Shown here: positions 10,626 to 24,400 of the stretch, piece by piece | Layout: each line of letters opens with the position of its first letter | Numbering within the stretch: the stretch's first letter is position 1 | Source of the DNA: Rhizoclosmatium globosum | Lineage: Eukaryota; Chytridiomycota; Chytridiomycetes; Chytridiales; Chytriomycetaceae | Reading direction: 5' to 3' | NCBI GenBank assembly: GCA_002104985.1 | Contig: MCGO01000024.1 | Span: 310,001-374,000, forward strand | DNA length: 64,000 nt | Translations under genes and position numbers: made by a program | The notes under the pieces: model-generated | The model's input: only the letters and a program-made list of their open reading frames with translations | Database searches by the model: none | What the model was told of the DNA's origin: nothing

Positions 10626-12099
10626 ATGCGCCAAAAAGCAGACCGCGACCAGGCGGCTCTCAGGCGCGCTCGCAGAAAAGAAGCCGAAACTCGTAACGAT
10701 CCGCGAAATCTGTTGCGTATTTCGGGCACAGGTGGGTCTGTGGTTGTCAACCTTGGTGGTGTCTGACGAACAACTTGCTGGTGAAGCCCTCAAACCACAT
10801 TTCCGTCAAACGTCTACTGCATCGAATTTGGAATCAGGCGATCTACTCGTCTGGCAAGGCGACGGAATCACCCGCATCGATCGCTTTGATGTCAGGAACT
10901 CTGTTGACATGTTAAACCAGGCTGACGTTGGACAAGATATCAGCTTGGATCCTGAGGACGAAACACCACAGTCATTGCCTGAAACCAAGCCGTTGAATCA
11001 ATCGAGGGACGAATTCATATTGCAAGATTCTGTTCAATTCGAACGGTATCGTGACCTTGTAGAGAACGAACTTGCCTCCAAGCATCCTGAAAAGGTTATT
11101 GAGTTCATTGACAAGTTTTGGAATGAGCTCTATCTTATGAAGCCCAATTTGAAGAAATCTTCTAACTCTACATCTTCAACTTCTGAAGACGGAACTAAAT
11201 CCCTCGAAGTTTTGGTTTCAGAGCTATCTGCGAATGAAACGTTATTGGATATTATCAATGACTTGAAAGAAAGCCATATTAATACGTTGAATGCTCGAGC
11301 TTCTCAGTACTCCATTTCAAACGCATATTCACATTTCAAGTCGGAACTCAAACAAGATCCATCCAAAGAAACCCAAGCAAAAGTAAGTTCCTTTTCATTT
11401 TTTTCTTCTAATTCAGGCTTGTAAACTATCCACGTTTGGCAGAAACGAACTCGAAAATTGTCACGACCTTCCAAAACCAATGAAGACGACGAATCAAAGT
11501 AAGATTATTTTGCACCTTCATGAGTCTCATACTTTGCGTTAGTGGATCAACTTCAGACTATAGTCTTGACGATGGCAACTCTGGGTTTGTTCTAGAATTT
11601 GATTCAGGAGAAGCAGCAGAGCCAGAAAGAGTATCAGAAGTGATACCTTCATGTTTGATCACGCCACAGTTTCCAAAACGGAATGCTGGTTTGAGTTCAT
11701 TTACAAGAAATATCGTCCAATCAGAGTTTGAGCCCGCATCAAGATCCGAATATCAGTTGGCGTTGCAGATTCCGGAAGACCACTTCGGTATCAACGCTAT
11801 TGACGAGACGCCGGATGCCCGTACAGAATCTTTGCGAGAGACTTTCTCAGCACCCTTGCGTGCTTCAGACTTGCTAAAACTGAAAGCTCGACTTGCGCTA
11901 GATAAACAAAGTCTGAAGTTATTCCCTTTTATGTTTGCTATATGCTAGCTCTAACTCACGCCTAGTTGTCAAAGATGAAAACGCTGAAGTTATTTTCAAG
12001 AAGAGGAAGAACGGGGGAACCAACTCGAAGTTCAAGCGTACTGCTTCTCGTCGCAGTCCAAGTCCTGACATTGATGAATTCGGAAGAATAAAGAGATGA
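10626..12099 (+). CDS. CLASRP/SWAP-like splicing regulator (DRY_EERY domain)
   Basis: This resembles CLK4-associating SR-related protein and the N-terminal domain of Suppressor-of-white-apricot, nuclear regulators of alternative splicing. The start MRQKADRDQAALRRARRKEA is followed by the domain's marks: RNDPRNLLRISG, VWQGDGITRIDRFDVR and the ERYRDLVENELA segment (about 11040). The middle is Ser/Glu-rich, then there is a second region with ASDLLKLKARLALDKQ and a basic Arg/Ser tail ending DEFGRIKR before TGA at 12097-12099. At about 10757 the frame changes; either one extra base is present or an 84-bp intron (GTGTCT..AATCAG) is removed. Introns near 11383, 11500 and 11915 fit GT..AG. The start codon is chosen because the family's basic helix begins there; an upstream non-ATG frame continues and is not supported. 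Confidence 0.75.
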
Positions 12100-12172
12100 T
12101 ATCGCAGACACTTTTATTTCATCTCACGGGGAATAAATATACAGATAAGAACGATGAACGAATTAAGCACAT

Positions 12173-13447
12173 CTAAAAGTCGGATTCAAGCGTGAATTCG
12201 TTATTCCCCTTACTCATAACACCACTATGAATTGTTAGTTAGCAAAAGCATACACATATGCAACAACAACTTACGCTTTCTGGTATTCTCCCACTTTCTT
12301 CTCAAAGAAGTTGGTCTTTCCTTGCAAGGAGATGAGATCCATGAAGTCAAAGGGGTTCTCGACGTTGTAGAGCTTAGGACAGCCCAAAGAAACCAAAAGT
12401 CTGTCTGCGACGAATTCAATGTACTGGCTCATCAAGTCAGAGTTCATTCCAATCAGTTTCACAGGGAGGGCGTCAATCAAAAATTCTTGCTCAAGCTCGA
12501 CAGCTTCAGAGACAATCTTGTAGACGTATCGACTGTTGGCTTATTCTTCAACAAGCTAAACAAAAGACAAGCAAAGTCAGTGTGGAGGCCCTCGTCTCTG
12601 GAAATGAGCTCATTAGAGAATGTAAGGCCTGGCATCAAGCCACGCTTCTTGAGCCAGAAGATGGAAGCAAAGGAACCAGAGAAGAAAATTCCCTCCACGA
12701 CGGCGAAAGCAACAAGCCGTTCTGCGAAGGAGGAAGACTTGTCAGAGATCCACTTGAGAGCCCAATCGGCCTTCTTTCTAATACATGGAACTGCAGTGTA
12801 TATGGTTAGGAAATTGCGGAGGTACCAACCAAAACATACTGGTATCATAGCATCAAACAAGTGCTCGCGTTGCGAAGGCTCCTTGATGTACGTGTCAATC
12901 AACAGAGAATACATTTCACTATGGATGTTCTCAATCATAATCTACGATCATTGATGAAAGGGAATCGGTGTGTGAGTTTTGTCACGGACGTCCGAAAGTT
13001 GAAACTATTTCTAATCAACGCACCTGGAAGCCATAGAAACATCTCGCTTCTGGAATCTGAACATCATTGGAGAATCTCTCAACAAGGTTCTCATTCACGA
13101 TGCCGTCCGAAGCAGCGAAGAAGGCAAGGACGTGGGAAACAAAGAATTTCTCGTCATCACTGAGCTTCTCCCAGTCGCTAGCATCTTTGGACAAGTCTAC
13201 TTCTTCAACAGTCCAGAAGGATGCTTCTGCTTTCTTGTACATTTGCCAAACCTGCGTATGGCGTGGTGAGTGTCAAGTACATGAAGGGAAGGGCAAAACA
13301 AACCTCCTGGTACTTGATTGGAAACAGGACAAATCGTTTGGAGTTCTTGGCCAAGATTGGCTCAACAACAGCGGCAGGAGAGCTGTTCTTGACTTGAGGG
13401 GCAGTGACTGCATTCGATTCAGTTGAGGCCATCATTGTGTTTTGCAT
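12173..13447 (-). CDS. RNR2: Ribonucleotide reductase small subunit (R2)
   Basis: This is class I ribonucleotide reductase beta subunit, which holds the diiron-tyrosyl radical used to make dNTPs. Visible motifs: [15 protein letters not shown] with the Trp/Glu of the family, [35 protein letters not shown] (iron ligands Glu and His), [38 protein letters not shown] and [20 protein letters not shown]. The C-terminus is [10 protein letters not shown], matching the FTLDADF-type tail that docks on the large subunit; TAG is at 12173-12175. Several short introns interrupt it. Near 12531 one base seems missing, because the expected helix EAVELEQEF continues in the next frame. Starts at 13447, 13435 or 13432 are possible. 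Divergent from the G-alpha gene with 51 bp between start codons, suggesting a shared promoter. Confidence 0.93.
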
Positions 13448-13498
13448 CAAAGATTTTTTCTGTTTGCAACAAGTTCGGACCACCTCGTTTTGACAAGA

Positions 13499-14765
13499 AT
13501 GGAAGAAGAATCTTGGGCTGATTGGTTCGTAGTTTCCTCGATCTGACGCTGTGTAGATCACGAGCGACTCATCCTTTGACAGGAAAGCTGCAAAGCAAGT
13601 TTCAGACCAAATCGATGCCGATCTCAGAAAGGAGGCGCTTGCAAAACAGAGAGCTCCAAAAGGACCAAAACTTATTTTACTTGGATCCGGAGACTCTGGA
13701 AAGTCAACAGTCTTGAAGCAGTTGAAAATATTGAGAGGTGGTGGATTCTCAGATGAAGAACGAGCGATTTACAAACGTCGGGTCTGGTCCAATATTATTG
13801 ATGCGATGAAAATGCTTGTTTCTTCTCTTGATACCTTTCAACTTGATCTGACCGCTCCTGATAATAAGGTGGTGTCGTTAGTGAAGAATTGATGTTAACA
13901 AATAGCTCTAGAATGCTGCCGAGGCTCTTCAGCAGTTCATATTCGATCAAGAGTTTTTAGATCACATCGTTGATGCAATCAGAAAGCTTTGGAAGGACCC
14001 AGTAATTCAGGAAGCTGTTAAAAGGGCAAATGAATTACCGGAGTTCTTTTACACCTCAATTCATTATTTGAATGACTTAGACAGATGCTCAAAGCCAGAG
14101 TATGTTCCTACTGATGAAGGTAAGGAGTTCGAAAACTACTTCGATTATCACTGAGACGTACACCTAGACATTATCCGTGTCAGAAGCCGAACAACTGAAA
14201 TTACCGAGACTACTTTCACCATTGATAACAAAATGTACACATTTTTTGACGTTGGAGGACAAATGTCATTGAGGCAATTCTGGGCTCCATACTTTGCTGA
14301 TGACCTGTCAGCTATTATATTCATAGCAGCACTATCAAGTTATGACCAGTATCTTCTCGAAGATGAAAGTATAAATCGGTAAGCTGTTATGAATGACGGT
14401 ACCAATGATTGTTGACATTTCCCAGAATGGAGGACGCCATCGCTCTCTTCAGTTCTGTTGCAAACAACAAACTCTTACAAAAGGCGTCCATCATTCTTTT
14501 CCTCAACAAAGTAGATTTACTTCAGCAAAAAGTGGAGTCGGGGCTGTCACCAGTTGGGAAGTACTTTCCTGATTATGTACCCTGTGATTACATGGAAACT
14601 GGAAACTGGTTCAAGCAGAAGTTTCTTGATCAAAGAAAGAACAAGACGAAAACTATATACACGCACTTTACAACAGGAACTGATACAAAAAATATGGATG
14701 CAATAATATCGGCAGTGCAAGACATAGTTCTCAAATCAACTTTGAATACTGCTGGAATTTTGTGA
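13499..14765 (+). CDS. Divergent heterotrimeric G-protein alpha subunit
   Basis: GTP-binding signal transducer. P-loop GSGDSGKST (residues about 43-51), a helical domain, switch I with RVRSRTTEIT (the catalytic Arg and the Thr are present), switch II DVGGQMSLRQFW (catalytic Gln present), G4 LNKVDLL and G5-like TTGTDTKNM, ending NTAGIL before TGA at 14763-14765. Intron 1 (13525-13582, GTTCGT..TGACAG) joins MEEESWADW to KAAKQVSDQ in frame; later introns lie near 13868, 14118 and 14379. Several consensus features are altered. There is no Gly2/Cys3 for N-myristoylation or palmitoylation, switch II has Met for the usual Arg after DVGGQ, G5 is TTGTDT rather than TCATDT, and the C-terminal Cys is missing. 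It is therefore a non-canonical G-alpha, possibly not anchored in the usual way. Confidence 0.9.
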
Positions 14766-14796
14766 TTCTCTTCTCCTTTATTGAGATAAAATTAAA

Positions 14797-15301
14797 TTAT
14801 GCTGATTGAGTAACTTCGTTTTGAACGTGGGCGGCTTGCGTTGCTTGAAGTCTTTGAGCATTCTCTTGCTGAATAGCGAAGCTTTCTCTTTCCATCTCCA
14901 ACGCAACTGGCATCAAGACAAGAAGTGCACTTGTGGCGACCACCCACAGTCCCTTTCCGGCAAACTGAGCAGTTGAGAATCCAGTAGCGAGAGTCTTGGA
15001 GACAGTGCTGTAAATTGCGTGACGTCTGGTGGGTGGGATGATATCGGCCAAAGCAGCAAATCGCTCAAAGAGGGTCTCGTTTTCGAAGTCTTCGTCCTGT
15101 TTCCGCATGCATTCGTTGGCTGTCTGGAACGAATCAAGTGGGACTCACATCAAACTCTTCATCGATCTCCTCATCCTCAGTCTCGTAGTCCTCATCCCGG
15201 TCATCTCCTGTGATTATAAGGAATTAGTTCCAATCGAACAGCTCCATGATCGTAAAGACCGCACCTCTGAGGTCAATGATTTCTTGCTTGTTGGCAGGCA
15301 T
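14797..15301 (-). CDS. TOM22: Tom22, mitochondrial outer-membrane import receptor
   Basis: Central receptor of the TOM complex that takes up mitochondrial preproteins. MPANKQEIIDLRG is followed by an acidic cytosolic segment (DEDYETEDEEIDEEFD), the conserved LFERFAALADIIPPTRR, and a single membrane span (GLWVVATSALLVLMPVALEM), then a short intermembrane-space tail ending VTQSA, with TAA at 14797-14799. Two introns keep frame: GTGCGG..TCACAG and a 52-bp GTGAGT..AAACAG that ends just before DEDFENE. Length (about 130 aa) fits the fungal family. Its stop is 31 bp from the G-alpha stop, and its start is 126 bp from the start of the giant coiled-coil gene. Confidence 0.85.
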
Positions 15302-15427
15302 GATGGGTTTTGCTCTTTTTTTTTCCTTTCTCAACAAATAAAGGAAGAAGGAAGAGAAAGAAGAAGAGAAACGATTCTTTTCGTTTTGCTATTTCGCTTT
15401 TTCAAACATCTGACAATTCGTTGAACG

Positions 15428-18400
15428 ATGCAACCTGATAGCAAGTACAATCCAGCAGCGCTGGAAGCAGAGATACCTGAAGAATTGAAGGAAACGCCTC
15501 CATTAGAGACAGTGGGGATGCTTGACAAGCGATTCGACGATGTAAGTGTTTTGACTTACGATAAAACAAGTGATAATTAAGGGAGTCTGTTCACACAGCT
15601 GATAACCGAGATCGGTTTTATTCATGAGTCGAGATTAAAAGACTTTCAGAATATGGACGCGCGAAAGGATAGACTCCCTGCACTTCAAACCATCAAGTTT
15701 TGTTTTATAGACTACTATATCAACACTAAATCTTTTCAGTTACTTTGAGAATTACAAACAAATTCGACAAAAAAGGATTGATACGGTTTCAAAGGTGGAT
15801 CTCCCTGTGCGACCAAGTAACAAGGGCGAAAAGATCAAAACGGAAATTGACACTTACTGGAATGTCGGAGAAGCGATCAACGGAAAAAACTTACTCTTCA
15901 TCTTGCGAGAGTTTTTTTTGCAAAAAAGTTTTCAAAGTCTTGAGGAATCCGCACTTTTGCTTTCGCGTTGGCAGCGATTTTGTGGGTCTTGTTTGGATAA
16001 AGTACCTTCATTAACCTCAAATTTTCAGGCAAAAGCTCCTATGATGTCGTAAATCATTCGAGCTTGTTTCAACAGCATTTTGAGAAGCTAGGCTAGAGTT
16101 TACAGATTCAGTGCATCGATTTGAACGAATCGCAGAAAATGTCGAAGATGGTGAAAAATTGGTTAAACAGAGGCAAGCTGCCGAGGATGCCATCAGATTT
16201 GAGGCTGAAAAGACTGGGTTGGTGGGTCAAAAAAAGAATGAGAAGAAGCAAAACCTTTCAAATGTTGGAGCACTGGCAACCGAAGCGCTGAAAGTGAGAA
16301 AAGCGAATGATAAAGAGGCAAAGGAATTGGCAGATGCAGAGCAAAAGCGGCTATTGGTCAATCATCGAAAATGCGAGGATGAAACCGAAATTCCGCCTGA
16401 CCTTATTGATCCTGGATTTGAGCTATCAGATTTGACTATTTATATGCGAGAACTGTTGTCAAAATATCGGGGAGTTCGAGAAATAGAGACCTTCAGAAGA
16501 CGGGCGAAAACAATGTTATTGGTGGATCGAGTTCAACTCCTACGGGATTACAAGCTTCTTTCAGAAATTACGCCCGGCAGTCACTTGCTCGAGACTTTAA
16601 CCGAGTACGATGGAGTGAACTTGTGAGTGATATTGAATACGGCTAGATTCTAAAACGTCAATTAGGTTTATGGATTCTCCTCCCCTTAAATCTCCGAAAG
16701 TAGAAGACTATATTACTGAGTTTGAAATTTTGTGTGCTCATTATAATATTGAGACCTCCATGCTGTGAGTTCAATTTACAGAAATTAGTTCTTAAACCAT
16801 AATCATTATCAGGCAAGAGGACGGAAGACCATTTACTTACGAAGTTGACGGACGATTTACATGGTAAATAGAGAAGTTTCATCCAGGTACTTATTATCCT
16901 GTATCAGTAAATTCTTGGAGCAAGTGTTGGAAACGAATTTTCAACCTTATGATCAATCTGTGGATGAAAAAGTCAACACTCCAATCCTATCTTCAAATGA
17001 GAAAGCTGCTTTAGACGTAAAAAGTGCTGCTGTAGCAAATGCAATATTTGTTTTGAACTCTTCAGGTGTGACACGTATGTACAGTTGTTTCTCTTCAAAA
17101 ACGCTCTTGACAAAGAAAAATATATCATTCAGTACCAAGTGCACCCCGTCTTAAAAGCTCGGATTGGCTAAATGAAAATACTTTGAATCCTCAGTTTGAA
17201 GAGTATCAAGACAGGCAGGCAGACATTCTCAAACAGCAAAAAGATGTTGATTTTGAGCTGATGTGTGAAATAGAGCTGATGAGATCAAACGAGATGGAAG
17301 TTGTGTTGCATCGATTGAAAGAAAACGCGCGGAAGACGTGGGAACTGGCATCAAAGAAACCAAACTCGAAGCCTCTTTTAGCAAAATCGGGTGTCTTATC
17401 AAAGCCAGGAACAAGAGCTATTCAAGAACCGGAAAGAACAACCTTACAACCACGTCTTCCAGAAAGTTTTGATTTGGGAATGATGGTTCCAGACGGAAGA
17501 GACCATTTGAGTGATCATCATGTTCTTGACGGCAAAAAACAGAACTTTGGCCAAATATTAAGAGCAAATGAAGAGCTTAATAACGCAGACCAAGACACTT
17601 CCGAGTTGAACAAAAGGCAAAACCCAGCAAGTGTTGATGTAAGTCAATACTTTTACAAACGTGACTAAACGAGAGATTACAGCCGACTATTGCAACAATT
17701 TTTGCTGAGCACGAGATAAACTCTTACTTTATGCTCCGTTTTATTCGAATAAGGGAATATAGGAATATCCTCCGAACCCAGTTGAATTTCTTTCGATCTA
17801 TTGAAAAGCGGATCAATGTTGATGTACGTGCTTTTTAGTATTTGATTTAACGGGGATTTATGGCTCTGTTTCCTTCAGCTTCGCCAAAGTAGACTTCGAA
17901 GCAAGTTGGATGTACTGGAACATTTTAAGCCCACTTACCAAAATATTGCATCAATATTGAAAACGTATGATTTTGAATCTGATGAGTCAACAGGCACATT
18001 AGGAAGTGATGGGAAGAGTCCTAACGTGACATTTGGACCAACTAAAATGCAAGAGACTTGTTCCGAAGACTTACGATCTTTCAAAAAAGGTTACATCGAA
18101 ATTAAAGATCAGCAAGGAGTCAGTATTATTTATGGTATGTGCTTATGTGGTTGGTTTGTCCTAATAAAAAAGCAGATACTGCCTTGACTGACTTACAGAC
18201 TTTGGAGACCGAGCTTCTGAAACAAGCAACAGTATTTATAAATAACGGATATAGGGGAAGAACAACAGCAGGTGGTTCTTTCTTTGACGATTTGTTGCTT
18301 AAGCGGGATAGGAGCAAGGGTAAGATACTATAGCAAAAAGGATAATTCATCTAACACCCACTAGCCGATATCAAAGACATAACATTTATAAATCCACTTG

Positions 18401-21400
18401 TGGATCGTGCTCAGCTACTGCTTGAGTTGCTTGATTGCGAGGTGAAATATCAAAACGCGAAAGTTGAGGTAAGATGATTTGAGACCAATCTAAAGTAACA
18501 ATTTATAAGGTGGTTAATGCATATATGGACGTTTTTGAACATACAACAAGCTATGCTGATATTAAAAAATTGGGACAAGTTTTAACAAACCTTATCTTCA
18601 GTCGACCTGACATTGACTTTTCTGTATGAGTAATCAATTTTGCAATATCAATTAATTTAATATTAGGCCACATATTTCAGTCGTGATTATGCATTTGCAA
18701 CAAAGAATCTTCATATTCAAGCAGCAATGGTCACTAGCTTAGTTAGCCGAACTATTGAAAACCATCGAGACTGGATTGAGAGGCATATTTCAAAAATTCA
18801 AGTCCCAGAAGGTCTGGATGATCAAACAGGAGGTACTGGAAGTCCTCTTAGTATTGGCTTGCCTTGGCTCATAAGTAAATGCAACCAATGATAACTATGA
18901 GACGTCTAACTCATGCATATTTTCAGAATCAACCACATCTCAAAAGGCAACTATGCATAGCCCAGGCATATCATTACACTTAAATGAGATTATTCCCGCA
19001 CTTTCCACTGTGATTTCTATTCAAAAGGAGGCACAGGCATATTGCAACCAATTCTATTCCTTGTTACAAATTATCCTTGCAAAAGATGGGATTGTTGGGA
19101 TACCAAATCGAGCTGCCTCAAAGTGTGTTGTTTGGAAAGGCTTGAACAAATTGTGGAGGGAATTCTGTGATCAAGACTTCATACTTCCATTAAAAGGTCG
19201 TCGTTTAGTTGGAGGTCTTGACAATGACGACTGGCTCGAAAATCCTCTTTTGCCCGACTTAATCTTGAATGAAAAATACAGTCCGTTTGACCTTCAACAT
19301 GCCTCCGCATCTTCAGCTTACATACCAAATATGCTTTCACCTTATAATATGTTCACGCATCCGCACTTTCAACCAATTGGTCGGGACATACTTGTCAGAT
19401 CATTGAAAGTTTTGATTTTGCGAAATCGACTATATTTCTCTTGGATTGAAACTGGTGAGTGTCACTGAAAAGTAGATCAACAATTAATGTCAAATAGATT
19501 TTTGGAAGTTCACTTATGAGGAGCAATTCCCACAAATGGGGCTTGAAAAAAATGAGTACACAGGCCGACTTGGTGCTGTAAATTATGACATTCCAGGAAT
19601 GAATGACAATACTGTCGTTGAGGTGGGGTTTATTTACTGGTATTAATCAGCTCACATAAAAACAGGATGATGATTTTGAAGATCTAGAGGGCAAAGAAAT
19701 CAGCTATGAAGCAGGAGACGGCCATGATGGCCATGGAAATGTTAATACTGTTCATTGGCGTTGTGGCCCTCTTGCTATTGCAGAGTTGGATGACGCCCAT
19801 CCCCTCTTTGATTTTTCAAGTTTAAAGTCAATTATGAATATTATACGTCCTCTGAATATCAGTATTTTGACGCGAACACTTAAGGTTTCTTACGTTTTAA
19901 GTAAATATTTTCATCTTAACAAAATGACAATCAGGCTCAGCTCGTGGAAAAAAACTGGCTCATGGCGTCAGCAGAAATTAATGGTTTCATCCTTCATGAA
20001 ATTCATAAGTCAGCAATGTGTGAGAAGGAATCAGATATCAAACTTGATAAAAATAAGGTATAAGAGTAAAATTTCTGCAAAAGTTGTTGATAAATTTGCA
20101 GAGAAAGAAACCAGCCCGAGTGAATCCCAAGGATAAGAACAATACAAAACAGTTTGATGTGGACTACAAACATTTTATTGCAACAAATATTCTGACAAAA
20201 AAGAAACAAATGCGAAAAGCCATGATGATTGAGTACACTAAAGAGTGAGTTTGACGTATTTATGTTTTTTGAGTCTTGGCCATTCATCCCTTTGATATTA
20301 TCCTAGGAGTCGGCTGCTTGGAAAAAAGGAGCTAAAGGAGATAGATAAGGAAGAAGAGACAATAGTTCTGAAGGTACAAAGAACAACGCAATTGTTAATA
20401 CTTACTTTACTTCAATCGGCAGTACAATCTGATTGACTGGTACATCACAAATATGAAAGAAGTGGCCACTGAAGAGTGTGAACGAGCTGAATACACTGCC
20501 TTAATGTTAGAATTCCAAATATATTCACAATCTGTTCCTGCAGGAAAAGTCTTGTTCCGACATTCAAAGATTTTGACAAATAAGGACTTTGTGTCTGGAG
20601 GTTTAACAAGAAGATATCTTTTGATTGGTTACTAATTTAATATTAGCTGCTGCTGCTAAAGACTATCTTAAACTATCCGACCTTGAACGCAATGTTGAAA
20701 TACAAGAAGTAGCAACCCGAGCCGTTGAAGGCTCTGAGAAGCTTACCACCCTTTGGTACATTCCTCATATCACTGAGTGCCTTTTGGTATATTCAGCTTT
20801 TCAAGTTTTTACATTAATTAGTTTCCACAATTTCCAGACTATGGGTGTCACGGATAAAATTGCACGTGCAGCTCCTGATATGATGACAAAATTTTATCAA
20901 AATGGGAATCTTTATCGCAAATCCATTAAATTGCAAACACTGGTAATAGAAGTGATGCGCTGCATTTCTATTTTTGCCAGTCTATACTGCGATAATAGTA
21001 GATTTGTCAAGTCTGTGCGTGACTTACGAGAAGCAGAGTACATTGCAAATGCCATGTCTAGCATAAAAAAAGACCTGGCACATCAAGGATCTCAAGCAGA
21101 CTTTGAAACCACAGAAACATATTTACTCTCCAAATGGGAACTTTGGTTTATGAAAACCCGCCTTGCACTCTTAAGTGTTGGATACACAACTGCAATGAAA
21201 ATAGTATGCAACTGTTGTAAGAGAAAAAATCCTCACTTACTCACCAATCAATTAGCTGCCTCAATCAAGTGCTATGCTCAACCTACAGGAAGAAATCATG
21301 TCACAAAAGAAGAAGACTGATAAGTTATATAATCCGATGGTTAAATGGGACTTTTCCAAGTTGAAAATGGTGAATAAGCAGATTTCTTGCAATTAATTTA

Positions 21401-24400
21401 AAATTCTTTTAAGTGCTCAACATATCCAAAATTTATCCGGCTTGCATCTCGCTACAGCTTTTCAGCATTAGAGCCAGCAGCAAAGGAATGTGCAGAGACC
21501 AAAATTGGGGAATTAGAAGATACAATGGAGCAGTACACTCAAGCAACGATGCTCAATTTTGGGGAGAATAATGATGAGCTTAACAAAAGTCAAATGGATT
21601 ATCTTCTCACGCGTATAAGATTGTTTCTACTACGACGCGAGTATATTAACTTGACCTTGTTTGGAGCAAAAATCACTGTAAGACTATTTTAACATCTGAA
21701 ATTTTCAAACCATTCTGAGCAGAAAGAAGAACATGTTAAAGAAATTATGAGGCTCTATAAAATGCGTGTTATTGTTGGGGCGATTCGTATGTATCATAAA
21801 CAAGGCGCAAGAGGAAATGCAGCAACGGGTACAATCGTTAGCTATTATGATAGGCATAATATTAACACACCTAAACAAGCCATTCTACTTCAGGACGAAA
21901 TTGTTAAGTCTACAAAAGAAATGGAATTGAATCGAATGAGTATGGCTGCGTTTGAAAAATGCCAAATTACTGTATTATGGGCGAACTGAGCCGACAATAT
22001 ACCACAAACCTACTGCGAAACGCAAAGCAGTATTTTAATCAACTTTGCGATGAGAGGACCGGAAAGTTGTTCAAAGGTTATGAATACGTTGAGGTTCAGC
22101 CTGCATCAGGCGAACGCCAATTTGCTTTTAAAGTAAATGACAAGAATTACAGTACTAAACAGCTCATTCTTCAAAGTTTTGTTGATGATTTATATAGATC
22201 AAACGGAATCTATGTAAGTTGCAGCATGCTTAAATACATTTATAAATACCCCAATTAAGCTGAAGGAGAAGAAAAAAGAATCTGTTATTCCCGCTGCGCA
22301 AGTTTTGGCTGGGAAGGCTTCTGCTGTAAAAGCAGAGGAAAATGATCGAATTTTCTCTTGTACAAAAGATCAATTGGCTAAGGCGGTAAAACAAGCTCAA
22401 ATTTTGGTGCATGATTTACTAGTTAGAAAATAGATTCAACGAATGGCACTTCAATTTACGAAATGGGGCGAAAATCACATTGTGGAACAAGAACATATGC
22501 TCCCAGGTGTTATTAATAAGATGAATGAATCTTTGAAAAACAGTGACAAAATAATTGCCAACTTATTGCAAGAACGGAGAGACATGCAAGAGGTATGTTT
22601 TCAAGTGGATAAATTTCCATCAATATAATGGCTGTGTATTAGATTTTCAACACCAATGTTCGATTAGCTACAGCAACTGCGATTGCAGATATCCACGCAG
22701 AGCTTGCGTCCAAATCTGTCGAGCTTAATGATCTCCGTAAATCACGCAGAATTGACGAAAAGAAAATCCGGTCCAAGATCATAGATGAATATGATGTATG
22801 AAAATTTGGAAATATTATAGTTGAAAATGTTTCTTAGGACCTTGTTAGTGAACTTGCAATGGAGAATCATGTTATTCGAAACAGATTCAATGAGTACCGA
22901 ACCAACACAGTTCAAGAAATGGTTGGCATAATTGCTGAGACAAAGAAAGAAGAGCTGGTTCAATTGACTGAGTCAAGCGAAATGCCAGACGCTCTCAAAT
23001 CATCTGCGTTGAGAACCATCGAGCATGATGATGCAATTAAGGCACTTGAAGATGAACTTCATGAAGTGAATATGACTGTAGGTTTTGTGCAGCATTTTTC
23101 TTGTACATTTATTTATCTTCTTACTTTTTAGTTGCTAAAGTAAGAACCATGTATACATCAAAGAACAGTCACTTCGCTCTTCATTTACCAAACAGGTACA
23201 GTCTTCTATTTGATAATTGACTGAATATGTTTTATCAGATCAAATCCTTGACTGAAGAGAACAAGCTTGCTGAAGAAAAGTTATGGGACAGTTATAGAAA
23301 TGCTGAGGCCCGTGAGCAAACGTTACGAAAACTATTGAGCAAAAGTAATAAGGATGCTTTAATGGCTGAGACTCGAATGAAATGCTCCAAAAACAGTTAA
23401 AAGAAGAGGTTTGACATGTGGCAATAATACACAGTGTCTGATTTTTAAACATAGCAAGCAAAAGTTAAGCAAATGATGACAAAAATGACAGAAGTACTTC
23501 AGCCGAATAAGGACTGAAAACTCCTCCTCTCAAGAAGCTCGAATAATGGATGCAATGGAAAGACTGAAATACTATGAAAAAATTAATGTTGACAAGCTTC
23601 TTGCTGAACTTAAGGAAAAAACTGAGATTATTGAGGATTTTCTTCAGAAGGGTAGAAATGAGGCAAAACGGTTTTACAAATGCAAGTGACAAAATTAATT
23701 AATCATAATAAGTTGGATATTTTGCGGCCAGCAACTGCAGCTGTAACGGGTGAGCAGAAGAAGCGGCCAATCAATGAAGTCTTGCAAAGGCTGGCAGTCA
23801 CTACTGAGGAAAATAATGAACTTAAACGAAAGCTGTCTATTTTAACTGTAACACAAGCGGGAAAAAAGGCGGTTGCTGCTATTCCCCACTACCACAACCC
23901 AAACCAGAAAAACCTAAAATTATAACTGCTGAGAAGGGAGTTCAAACCTTTATTCAAACTTCAAATGATGAGCTTGTTGTTCATGAAATTGAGCCAATGA
24001 TTAACCCTTATAACGAATCAGATTTATTTGACAGACACTTTTATGATGATCTTGAGGCATCAAATGATGAAGATTATTCTTTGGAAAGTTCTAAACGAAC
24101 AAGTCTGTCTGTTAAACATAGATCAAAGGCTGGAAGTGCAACTGAAAGATACAAACGGCAGAGTGTTTCACCAACAAACCGTCCTAGCACTTCAAAGCAG
24201 TCTACCAGGATGAGTGGCTTCTCAGAAAGAGTCTCAAGGATGGATCCACAGGTCGCATCAACATACCTTCACGTCCACCAATCTTTGACCCAACCAATGT
24301 TGGGTACATTTTGGATAATGATAATCGAAAAAGTCAAAACGATCAGTCTTGTGGCACCCAAAATGCAAACTCCCAGTCATATAGGTAGCTCTTCAAGCCT

